Positions 54,568 through 64,000 of a stretch of DNA of 64,000 nt are shown here, in pieces. The number at the start of each line of letters is the position of its first letter. Within the stretch, counting starts at the first letter, position 1. Under the pieces are notes generated by a model, which had not been told where the DNA came from, did no database searches, and saw only the letters and a program-made list of their open reading frames with translations. This DNA comes from Cryptomeria japonica (taxonomy: Eukaryota; Streptophyta; Pinopsida; Cupressales; Cupressaceae): NCBI RefSeq assembly GCF_030272615.1, contig NW_026729141.1:1-64000 (forward strand), in the 5' to 3' direction. The position numbers and the translations under genes were made by a program.

Positions 54568-57500
54568 ATGGCCAGCACTATCAGATTTGAGGATAGGCTC
54601 GAAGGAGGTGACAATTTCTCAGCATGGAAGTTGAGAATTAAGATGATTCTAAGAGAGAATAAAGTTGAATCATTTCTAAAAGCTGAATCTAAAGAACCTG
54701 AGAACAAACCTGACAAAACGACATGGATCAAAGGCAATGAAAAGGCCATAAAAATCATAGTTGATGGGGTGAGGAATAATACTATGCCTATCATAAAGAA
54801 ACATGAGACGGCCTACCATATGTTCAAAGCACTTGAAAATGCATTTGAGATATCCAATGCAAGTAGAACCTTGGCCTTAAAAAGAGAAATAAATCATATA
54901 AGTTTGATCAAAGGGGAGTCAGTCAATGCCTACTTCATGCGGATATCAGCCCTAAGGGATGAACTAGCAACACTTGGATATGAGATCCAAAGCAAAAAGT
55001 TAACACTCATTGCCCTAGATTGGTTTCCTTGTATATGGGAAACGTTCATCCAAGGTATCAGTGCAAGGGCTAAATATCCAAAATTTGAGAGGTTAAGAGC
55101 AGATTGTCTTCAAGAAGAGTCAAGGTTAAATAAGAAAGGGATCAAACAAAAGAATATAGATGAAGATCTCCAAGTCCTAAATACGAACTCCAATAAGAAA
55201 AGCAAGAAGAAACAATTTAAGAAGAGGAAAGGTTGTCAAGGCAAGAATACCTCCAAGAAGGATCTCTCCCATATTCAATGTTACAGGTGTGACAAATTCG
55301 GGCACTATGTTGCTAAATGTCCTAAAAAGGCTGAACAACAAGCTGCATTTGCCAAAGCTGGAAAATCAAAGGGAGAAGATGACTTAGAGAAATATGTACT
55401 CTACTCAGCACTTTCAAACCAAGCATCAAACAAAGCTAACTCATGGTTGATCGACAGTGGCTCATCCAGACATATTATAGGGTTTAGAGAAGTGTTAGAC
55501 TCCATGATAGAGGAGACTGATGAGGAAGTGACAATCGGAAATGACTCTGCACATCCAGTCAGAGGAATTGGAACCTGCACCATCAGACTGAAGTCAAGCT
55601 TATCGTTACAGCTTACGGGAGTACTATATGTCCCAGGCATCAAGAGGAATCTAGTCTCCATCTCAGCATTAGAGGATAATGGGTATAGGGTGACCTTCAT
55701 GCACAACAAAGTATTGGCTTGGCCAAAGAATCCATCCATTAAGAAAGCCAAAACCATTGGTCAAAGACAAAGCTACCTGTATGAGCTGTGCACAGAGACC
55801 AGCCTAGCCCTAATCCATGAAGTTGCAAATGCTAATGAAGTTTGGCATAGAAGACTAGGGCACCTGAATTTCAGAGCTTTATCATCTATGGAAAACCTTG
55901 TCACAAGTTTACCCAAGTTAAAGCAGTATCATTCAGGGACATGCAAGGGATGTGCCCTAGGTAAAAATACTAAGGGTTCTTTTCAAAATAGTACTAGGAA
56001 AACAAGTAATGTTTTAGAATTAGTCCACTCTGATGTATGTGGACCTATGTATGTATCCTCTTTAGGAGGATTTTTGTATTATGTAATATTTGTGGATGAC
56101 TACTCTAGAAAGACTTGAATCTACTTTCTGAAATGTAAAGAATCAGAAGAGATCCTTAACAGGTTCAAAGAATTTAAATCACTAACAGAAAACTCCTCAG
56201 GAAATAAAGTTAAAACCTTAAGAACTGGCAATGGGGGGGAATACACCGTAGATCTGTTTAAGGATTTTTGTTAAAATGTTGGGATTAAGAGGGAGCTTAC
56301 TATACCTTATAATCCTCAACAAAATGGGGTAGCTGAGAGGAAAAATAGGACAATTGTGGAAGCTACCAAAGCTATGCTCCTTGATCAAAACCTAAATACC
56401 AATCTTTGGGCAGAAGCCACTAGCACTGCTGTGTATATACAAAATAGATGTCCTCACTCTCATATTGAAGACAAAACCCCTGAAGAAGTTTTTACTAAAA
56501 CAAAGCCAGATATCAACCATCTTAGGATATTTGGGTGCCTTGTTTATATTCATGTACCTAAAGAGAAAAGGTCAAAACTAGAGCCTTTTGAAAAAAGGGG
56601 AATACTTGTTGGGTATAGTGAAACCTCCAAGGCTTACAGAATCTATATACCTGGTCAAAGGCATGTTGAACTTAGTAGGGATGTAATTTTTGAAGAAGAC
56701 TTAGCCTTCAAAAAAGCCCAAAGTTCCATGGAACTTGAAGTCAATGTTCTTGCCCCTTGCATAGATAAAGATCCTGCCCTTGAGCTTCAGAGGGAGAATC
56801 TTGAGGAAAATGAAGGTGAGATTCAAAACCCACCTAGAGAAAATCTCAAGAAAAGACCACTATGGGCCACCAAAACTGTAGAAGAAGCTCAGAAGTATGC
56901 TGCCCCTTCACGAACCTTCAGAGAAAGCAAAAGGCCTAATAAATTCACCAGCTATGTTGCCCTCATGAATGATCTTTCAAAAGTTGAACCTACCAATGTA
57001 TCAGATGCACTTAAACATCAAGTATGGAAGAATGCCATGTCTGAGGAATATCAGTCCATTATGAAAAATGATCTTTGGGAGATTGTTCCTAGGCTAGCTG
57101 GAAAATCTGTGGTTTCCTCCAAATGGCTTTTCAAGATCAAACATGTTGCAGATGGCAGCATTGCGAAACACAAGGCCAGATTTGTAGCCAGAGGGTTCTC
57201 ACAAAAGGAAGGAATTGATTATGAAGAAACCTTTGCACCTGTAGCCAAATACACCTCAGTAAGAGCAGTCTTAACCATTGCAACAGCAAAGGGATGGAAA
57301 GTACATCAGATGGATGTAAAGACAACATTCCTTAATGGAAAGATTGCAGAAGTAGTATATCTAGAGCAACCTGAAGGGTTTGAGAATCACGATGCAGAGT
57401 CTCATGTGTGTAGACTCAAGAAAGCTCTTTATGGGCTTAAACAGGCTCCCAAGGTCTGGTATGAAAGAATTGACACTTATCTCACGGGGCTAGGCTTCTC

Positions 57501-58509
57501 AAAGAATGATGCAGATCCAAATCTCTACTATAAGCAAGACAAAGGTGATATGATGATATTGATTCTATATGTTGATGATTTGCTAATCACAAGAGATCAC
57601 CTCCTAGATCAGTGCAAGAAAGACCTTGCTAAAGAATTTGACATGAAGGACTTGGGACTCCTTCATTACTTCCTAGGATTGGAAGTATGGCAGAATTATG
57701 ATGGCATTATACTAAACCAAGGTAAGTATACCTTGGACATTTTGAAGAGATTTGGAATGTTGAACTGCAGACCTATGACTTCTCCGATGGAAACAAACCT
57801 TCATAAACTTAAGGAAGCACCAGCAGGATCACAACCCACAGATCCTACTCTATACAGGCAAATGATTGGGTCTTTGATGTATCTGGTAAATACGAGACCA
57901 GATATCTGTTATGCAGTTAATGCTTTGAGTCAGTTTATGTGTGATCCAACGAAGATACACCTGGTAGCAGTAAAACATATCAAGAGATACCTACAAGGTA
58001 CTCTAAAGCTTGGTCTCAAGTATGAGAGAGTTGATCTGAATTTACACGGATTCACAGATTCAGATTGGGCTGGAAGTGTAACTGACAGGAAAAGCACCTC
58101 AGGATGCTATTTCAGTTTAGGTTCAGCCATGATATCCTGGATCAACAGAAAGTAGTCATCAATAGCACAGAGTTCCACTGAGGCCGAATACATTGTAGCT
58201 TCCATGGCTACTCGAGAGGCAGTATGGCTTAGGAAGTTGCTTGTGGGATTATTCGGTGAACCAATGAAACCTACAGTTATTCATTGTGACAACCAAAGTT
58301 GCATAAAACTTTCAGTGAATCCGGTGTTTCATGATAGATCCAAGCATATTGAGATTCCTTGCCATTATGTGTAAGATATGGTAGACAGGAATGTGATCCA
58401 ATTGGAATACATTTGTATAGGAGATCAGACAATAGATATTCTTACCAAACCACTTTCCAGAGTGAAGGTTGAGCACTTCAGAAAACGTCTTGGTATGATT
58501 GAAAGGTAA
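54568..58509 (+). pseudogene. copia-2 Gag-Pol polyprotein (Ty1/copia), four in-frame stops
   Basis: A single 1313-codon frame from ATG 54568 to TAA 58507-58509. Order: gag (IRFEDRLEGGDNFSAWKLRI), CCHC knuckle CYRCDKFGHYVAKC (55282), protease WLIDSGSSRHIIG (55446), integrase zinc region (VWHRRLGHLNFRALS, CKGCALGK) and core (PQQNGVAERKNRTIVEAT). RT follows (MDVKTTFLNGKIAE, ILYVDDLLIT at about 57565), then RNase H (TDSDWAGSVTDRKSTSGCYF, CDNQSCIKLS). Stops at 56116 (TGA), 56272 (TAA), 58153 (TAG) and 58372 (TAA) are the only breaks. The zinc knuckle, DSG and YVDD motifs are intact. The start ATG lies 74 bases after the primer site, a normal leader for copia. Confidence 0.95.
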
Positions 58510-59112
58510 TTTGCTTTGTAATTTATACTTATATATTAATAAGATGTTTAATGTGTAAACTTCTTTGTCGTGCTATGACTTTTATTGGCTCCACCCCCTA
58601 TGTACCTTTCTAAGAGGTGACGATCTCTCAGATAATGAACACTTGTATGAAGACATTATAAGGTGACAATCTTATAATGATCAAACCAGATATCATGTGT
58701 GATTCCTCGTATGTCATGGATATGCCATGATTATATTGTGGTAAAGACATTTGAAAATGTCAGTGCACATACCACAATTTGGATAAAGTGAGGATTTAAT
58801 TATTCTCATGCATTTATCCTTAGTATTGCTTGCTTTGCAATACTGATATCGCATGCTTAGGTGATATCTTGTCATCACAAGTTAATGTGGTGAACTTCTT
58901 GAATCACGTGTTTAGGTGATACTTCATGTCATGTGCTGAGGTGATATGACTTCTTGTATCACGTGTTTATGTGATACTTCATGTCACATATTTTAGGTGA
59001 TAAGATCCTTTGGAGAGTGAGATTATAAAACTACATAAGAAATATTGATCAGCATGAGAAATGTGATGCTAGATATGTTGTTTGTCATTCATCTTCCCGA
59101 GCTAAGAGGGAG
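58510..59112 (+). other. copia-2 second unit, 3' noncoding region
   Basis: Same layout as 53203-53805. Its hairpins are at 58612-58629 (loop GTGACGAT) and 58654-58679 (loop GTGACAAT). Short TCA...TGA hairpins lie at 58850-59000, and the polypurine tract is at 59101-59112. Confidence 0.8.
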
Positions 59113-59824
59113 TGTTGATACATGATAGCTTTGGTAAGATAAATGATTGAATGAGAGATAAATGAAATCTCTCATTCAATCATCTATCTTATCAATAGAC
59201 TATAATAGACTTCACTTATTATTCCTTTGCTCTATCATCTGATATTTCTATTATAATTGCTCTCCTTGTATATATGGTGCATTATCGGTTTTACCGATTA
59301 TAATCATACAAACTGATGTTAAATTTACGATCATGCTAGGATCGTATTTAACGATCTGTGTTAATATATAAACATTGCAATCTAACAATAAATAGTAACC
59401 TTGGTATCCCGATTGTTATCGGGCTTCATTGTTAATGCCACCGATTAGTTATCGGGCTTCATTGTTAATGCCACCGATTAGTTATCGGACTTCATTGTTA
59501 CGCATTGACACCGATTAATATCGGCATTAGATTGGTTACGTATTGTAAATGAGAGAAAAGGCACGATCAAGTGGCATCTTGATCAGCCATGTCTAATAGA
59601 CATGTCTGATCAAGGTGTCACTTGATCGTCCCTATTTTTTTATATATACCGATCAATGATAAATGGAGAAGACATCGAAATTATTAATGCTCTACCTCCA
59701 CCTGCAATACACAGAATATAATTAATCACCAGAACAATTATATTGTGATAAACATTTACATTGAAATACAACAACATTATATATATACCTTGATCATTGA
59801 ATTGGAATTTGAAAAACATTTACA
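59113..59824 (+). repeat. 3' LTR of copia-2
   Basis: The 712 bp LTR is colinear with 53806-54478. It is longer mainly because the 33 bp unit around GGGCTTCATTGTTAATGCCA occurs once more (about 59420-59485). It ends CATTTACA and is followed by the target duplication ACATG. Confidence 0.92.
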
Positions 59825-59829
59825 ACATG

Positions 59830-60020
59830 TACAAGTGTTCACTATTGAGAGATCGTCACCTCACAATAATGTTCACAGGGTCTCATCAAGCACTGAACCA
59901 ATATTGTCATGGAGTCACACACATTATACTAATCATGAACCATATCAGATTAATGAAATTGCATAATAAGAGTTTACACTTTAAATATCTTAGAGAATAC
60001 ATTAGTACTATTAAAACAAA
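59830..60020 (-). other. copia-3 3' noncoding region, second part
   Basis: This continues copia-3 after the copia-2 insertion. It holds the second ATCGTCAC-loop hairpin (59840-59871) and the block GTTCACAGGG, also present in copia-1 at 31271. Confidence 0.7.
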
Positions 60021-60176
60021 TCAATGTTGTTGAGACTCAATCTCAGCTAGGGCTGCATTTTCTACCATACCAAGCTTACCTCGAAAGTATGCAGACTTTA
60101 TTCTAGAAAGAGGCATGGTGAGGATATCTATAGTTTGTTCATCTGTACTAATATATCTCAACTGAATAGCATTCCT
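60021..60176 (-). pseudogene. copia-3 RNase H tail, cut by copia-4
   Basis: The minus-strand frame reads RNAIQLRYISTDEQTIDILT, then PLSRIKSAYFRGKLGMVENA, to a TGA stop at 60023-60021. These are the last about 50 codons of a copia polyprotein. The frame is interrupted at 60176 by the LTR of copia-4; the remainder of copia-3 must lie beyond copia-4, outside the window. Confidence 0.8.
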
Positions 60177-60502
60177 CGTTAAGGAATTTAGATCAGAGAT
60201 AGAGAATACTGCAATGAATATGTTTTACCTCCGATGTGTATATACATATATAACTCTAACTACTAATCTTCTATGATAATATCGACAGCTTGCTGGTTCG
60301 TGAAACTGCCACAGTTATCGGTTTCGGTTCACAACAAGTGTCGATGCCTATAAATAAAAGGATGAAGATTCATGTCCACGTAGGGGCATGACTTCTACGT
60401 GGCTTATGCCACGTAGAGTCATGACACTACAGCGACATGACCCTTCATTCAATGTCGTTATATATTACCTGCTTCAATCCGAATGAAGCTATATCCTTAA
60501 CA
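60177..60502 (-). repeat. 3' LTR of copia-4
   Basis: The plus strand starts CGTTAAGG (the expected TG is now CG) and ends TCCTTAACA, directly before CTCCCTCTTAGC, the complement of the polypurine tract. Length is 326 bp. It holds an inverted repeat with ACGT cores and a TATA-like box. The left edge is inferred from where the copia-3 frame breaks. Confidence 0.65.
60349..60425 (-). promoter_or_regulatory. copia-4 LTR inverted repeat and TATA-like box
   Basis: Arms 60386-60403 and 60408-60425 (GCATGACT..CTACGTGGC against GCCACGTAG..AGTCATGAC) pair with one bulge and one mismatch around TTAT. On the minus strand, TATTTATA (60356-60349) lies 29 bases downstream. Confidence 0.6.
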
Positions 60503-61113
60503 CTCCCTCTTAGCAAAAGAGGATTGAATTTCATAATTAAGTTTTAAGGAACAACATTCTAGATATACACATTCATTTGACATGATCATTCATGTAGTAA
60601 CACTTACTAGTGAAATATTTCATATCTCAGAGAGATATGGATTATCTGATATCCAGCACTCTGGGACAGCAACTACTTGAAGTCTTATCAGATTACAACC
60701 TTGATTCTAGTGACAATTGTAACATTGTCATTATCACAGGTGAAATAATTTTAGTATCATGATATCCGGCACATTCCGGGACAGCAAATTAATGTAGTCA
60801 ATCATAATGTGATTGTTATCATAATTTCCAACATATTTCGAAACAATCATTTAATGATAACAATTCAATAACTCATCATAGCAAATTTAGTATCAAGATT
60901 TCCGGCACATTCCAGAATAGCAACTTAATGTAGTCAATCTTGATAACAGATCAGGCTATTGTGAAAGTCGTCACCTTACAATAGAGATCTTACACTTGCA
61001 TCACATGAAAGATCGTCACCTTCCATGACATAACACATACATGCAATATTGCATTCAAGATATTCATGAATATATCAATTACATATGATTAAGATTAATA
61101 TTAGAAATTTCCA
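60503..61113 (-). other. copia-4 3' noncoding region
   Basis: Contains repeated phrases TTTCCGGCACATTCC/GATATCCGGCACATTCC with flanking inverted repeats (60640-60930), and two hairpins with the GTCGTCAC or ATCGTCAC loop (about 60958-60982 and 61004-61027). The polypurine tract complement is at 60503-60514. Confidence 0.7.
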
Positions 61114-64000
61114 TTATAATTTAGTCATACTAAGTTTACCTCTAAAGTACTTCACTTTCAACTTTGCAAGAGGTTTGGTGAATATGTCGGCATTTTGCTC
61201 TTCAGTGCTGATGTAGGTCAATTTGATGACATCTCTGTCTACCATATCTCTTATGTAATGGTATGGGATTTCTATATGCTTGGATCGATTATGAAAAACT
61301 AGATTTACAGAAAGTTTGATGCAGCTTTGATTATCACAGTGAATCACATTGGGGTTTAGGGGGCTTCCCAAATAGTCCAACTAGCAATTTCCTTAACCAA
61401 CCTGCCTCACGTGCTCCCATGGAGGCACCCATATATTCGTCTTCAATGGAACTCTGCGCAATTGCTGATTGTTTTCTGCTAAACCAGGATATCATAGCTG
61501 ATACAAGACTAAAGCAACACCCCGTTGTACTTTTACAATCAATGGAACTTCCTGCCCAATCGGAATCAGAATACCCTTGGAGTTGTATCTCAACATTTTT
61601 ATACTTCATGCCAAGTCCAATAGTGCCACGCAAGTATCTCAAAATATGCTTAGCAGCCATTAGGTGAATCTTTTTAGGTTCGCACATGAAATGACTTAAC
61701 ACATTGGTAGCGTAACAAATATCAGGGCGAGTGTTTACCAGGAAAATAAGAGATCCAATAATGTGTCTATAGTATGTAGGATTTGTAGGTTCTGAATCTA
61801 CTGCTTCACTTTTGAGCTTATGAAAATTTGTTTCCATTGGAATGGATAGAGGCTTACAATCTATCATACCAAATCTGATCAGGATATCAGTGGTGTATTT
61901 TCCTTGATTTAGGAAAATATAATTCTCTTTTTGCCATACTTCTAGGCCCAGAAAATAGTGCAGTAGACCTAGATCCTTCATATCGAATTCAGCCACAAGA
62001 TCTTGTTTGCATTTTGCAATGAGGTGATCTTCTCTTGTTATCAACAATTCATCAACATAGAGAACAAGTATTAAGATGTCACCATCCGATATTTTGAAGT
62101 ATATGTTAGAGTCTGCTTCATTTTTGGAATATCCTAGTTTGGAGAGAGACCTATCTATCCTTGCGTACCATACCCTGGGAGCTTGCTTAAGGCCGTAGAG
62201 AGTTTTTTTTAGTCTACACACATAGAGATTTCTATCATGTGTAGCAAAGCCTTCAGGTTGTTCTATATATACTTCTTCCCCAATAACACCATTCAAAAAT
62301 GCGGTCTTCACGTCCATTTGGTGTATCTTCCACCCTTTGGAAGCTACAATGGCAATGAAGGTTCTTACAGAAGTATATCGGGCAACTAGAGCAAATGTCT
62401 CTTCATAATCAATTCCAGCCTTTTGAGAGAACCCCCTAGCAACGAATATGGCTTTGTGTTTTTCAATCATTGCATCTTTCCAAGCTTGACATGTTAAAGC
62501 CTCTTCAACATTTGATGGTTCAGATTTTGTAAGTTCGGTCATGAGGGCAACATAGCATGATTGACTTCTTGTTTTCTTATTCTCTTTGAAAATTTCATCG
62601 GGTTCCACATTATTTTATTCAATCATCTTTCTTGCCCATAGTGGTCTTTTCTTCTTGTTAGGATTTTCAGCATTCTCGAAATTAGGTGATTGAAGTTCAT
62701 GATTTTCTATGCTATTCTTCCTCTGATTTTCAATTGTAGGATTTTCATCTTATTCTGCAGTTAGATCATCTTCTGCACTTAGAGATAATTTATAAGCAAC
62801 ATCTTCTTCAAATTTGACATCTCTACTGATTTCAATGGATCTTCGTCCTCGAATATAGACTCTGTATCCTTTAGTGGTTTCACTGTAGCCAACAAATATG
62901 CCTTTTTTCCCAGAGGGTTCTAGTTTGGTTCTCTTTTCTTTAGGAACGTGAATATACACGTGGCAACCAAAGATTCTTAGATGGCTTAAATCTGGTTTAT
63001 TTCCTATAAAGGCTTCTTCAAGTGTTATATTCTCTAGGATTGAATCAAGGCATCTATTTTGAATGTACACAGCTGTATTTGAGGCTTCAGCCCAAAATGA
63101 GATATGTAGATTTTGATCATGCATCATGGCTTTAGCAGCTTCAATGATGGTTCTGTTTTTTCTTTCTGCAACTCCATTTTGTTGAGGATTATAAGGTACG
63201 GTACACTCCCTCTTAATCCCAACAGAAATGTAGAATTCTTTAAAAATTTTAGAGATATATTCACCCCCATTATCTGATCTTAGAGTCTTTATTTTCTTCC
63301 CAGTTTGATTTTCCACTAGGGCCTTAAATTCTTTAAATTTCAATAACACTTCATTTGATTCTTTGAGTTTTATGAAATAAATCCAAGTTTTCCTAGAGTA
63401 ATCATCAACAAATATCACGTAATACAAGAATCCCCTTAGTGATGGTAATGACATTGGACCACACAAATCAATGTGGACAAGTTCTAGTACAACTTTTGAT
63501 TTGTGTTCACTTGAGGGAAAGGACCCTTTTGAGTTCTTCCCTAGAGCACATCCTTTACAAGTTCCAACATGATCTGATTTTAGATTGGGTAATCCTGTGG
63601 TAATTTTTCCTATAGAAGGTAGGGCACTAAATGGAAGATGTCCTAATCTTCTATGCCAAATTTCATTAGAGTTTGATACTTCATGATTTAGTGCTTCTTT
63701 TTGAGTATAACATAATTTGTATAAACTACCATCTCTAGATACTATAGGAATAGCATTCTTTATGTTAGAGTATTTAGGCCAGAGTAGAACTTTATCTTCA
63801 TGGAAGGTGACACGATATCCTTGATCAGCTAGTCCTGAAATAGAGACCAAATTCCTTTTGATACCTGGTACAAAGAGAACATCTTTCAATTGTAATGTAA
63901 CTCTTGTTCTTAATTGAATTGAGCAGGTCCCAATTCCTTTCACTGGATAGGTAGAATTGTCTCCTATTGTAACTTCTTCAATTGAGTAACCTTCAAAGGT
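61114..64000 (-). pseudogene. copia-4 Pol (protease end, integrase, RT, RNase H), runs off the window
   Basis: The minus-strand frame is open from the window edge to about 62750. It covers the protease end (VTIGDN, LQLKDVLFVPGIKRNLVSIS), the integrase zinc region (EIWHRRLGHLPFSALP, CKGCALGK) and core (LRSDNGGEY, NPQQNGVAERKNRTI). After stops near 62750 and 62615 come RT (MDVKTAFLNGVIGEEVYIEQ, LYVDELLIT) and RNase H (YSDSDWAGSSIDCKST), with a frameshift at about 61360, to the stop at 61114-61116 (KPLAKLKVKYFRG). About 43 codons of the RT N-terminal region are missing in frame (KDAM joined to IEKHKA, about 62465), and the catalytic YVDD reads YVDE. Gag and the 5' LTR lie outside the window. Confidence 0.9.

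Larger units (their letters stand above)
52855..59824 (+). mobile_element. copia-2: partial dimer with three LTR parts and one target duplication
   Basis: The whole block is flanked by ACATG (52850-52854 and 59825-59829). Order: 29 bp of LTR start, RNase H end, 3' noncoding region, full LTR (53806-54478), primer site, full gag-pol, 3' noncoding region, full LTR (59113-59824). It is inserted in the 3' noncoding region of copia-3. The first unit lost everything between LTR base 29 and RNase H, at a junction sharing ATACATTG. The simplest reading is a tandem LTR-internal-LTR-internal-LTR structure followed by that deletion. Confidence 0.88.

Overview
This is plant nuclear DNA made almost entirely of mobile elements. 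I found no intact host gene, rRNA gene or CRISPR array. The organism is inferred to be a plant with a large, repeat-rich genome, possibly a gymnosperm. The evidence is the element types: Ty3/gypsy elements with a GPY/F-plus-chromodomain integrase end, Ty1/copia elements primed from initiator tRNA-Met, a plant L1-type LINE with a DUF4283/zinc-knuckle ORF1, and hAT transposons. They are deeply nested and mostly decayed, with no genes between them. The species cannot be named from this window.

Layout. 1-5514: long LTRs of a family here called L, a gypsy integrase-chromodomain remnant, and its own 3' LTR, which is split by a solo L LTR. 5515-11395: a decayed gypsy element (gag, protease, RT, RNase H) split by a complete gag-only LTR element on the minus strand (6686-9795, TSD TTTTG). 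11400-12049: hAT transposase C-terminus. 12050-20940: low-complexity and AT-rich DNA, microsatellites, tandem duplications and one copy of an unclassified repeat (E1). 20959-29270: a LINE with target-site duplications, whose RT domain is broken by a 2.0 kb solo LTR. 29470-35522: a minus-strand composite of a very short LTR element (135 bp LTRs, each containing a tRNA-like sequence) and a copia element. 36030-37700: a second copy of the unclassified repeat (E2). 41248-42440: hAT transposase 3' half with an intron. 43172-50678: remains of an LTR element with an unrecognised duplicated ORF and a 3' L-family LTR that carries a 1.1 kb hAT derivative. 51624-64000: three copia elements. A plus-strand partial dimer (copia-2) sits in the 3' noncoding region of a minus-strand one (copia-3), and a third (copia-4, minus, running off the window) sits in the RNase H region of copia-3.

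The most unusual signals are structural. (1) The tRNA-like sequence inside both 135 bp LTRs, and the way a copia internal region plus one copia LTR is joined exactly at that element's LTR/primer-binding-site boundary. (2) In the long 3' noncoding regions of all four copia elements, paired hairpins share the loop GTGACGAT while the stem sequence differs and stays complementary. (3) Large, unrelated palindromes lie just upstream of the TATA-like box in three copia LTRs. (4) Short hairpins of the form CCRCT-loop-AGYGG recur in the L-family LTRs. Every pol gene here carries stops, frameshifts, deletions or altered catalytic residues. The copia-2 polyprotein (four in-frame stops, no frameshift) is the best preserved.
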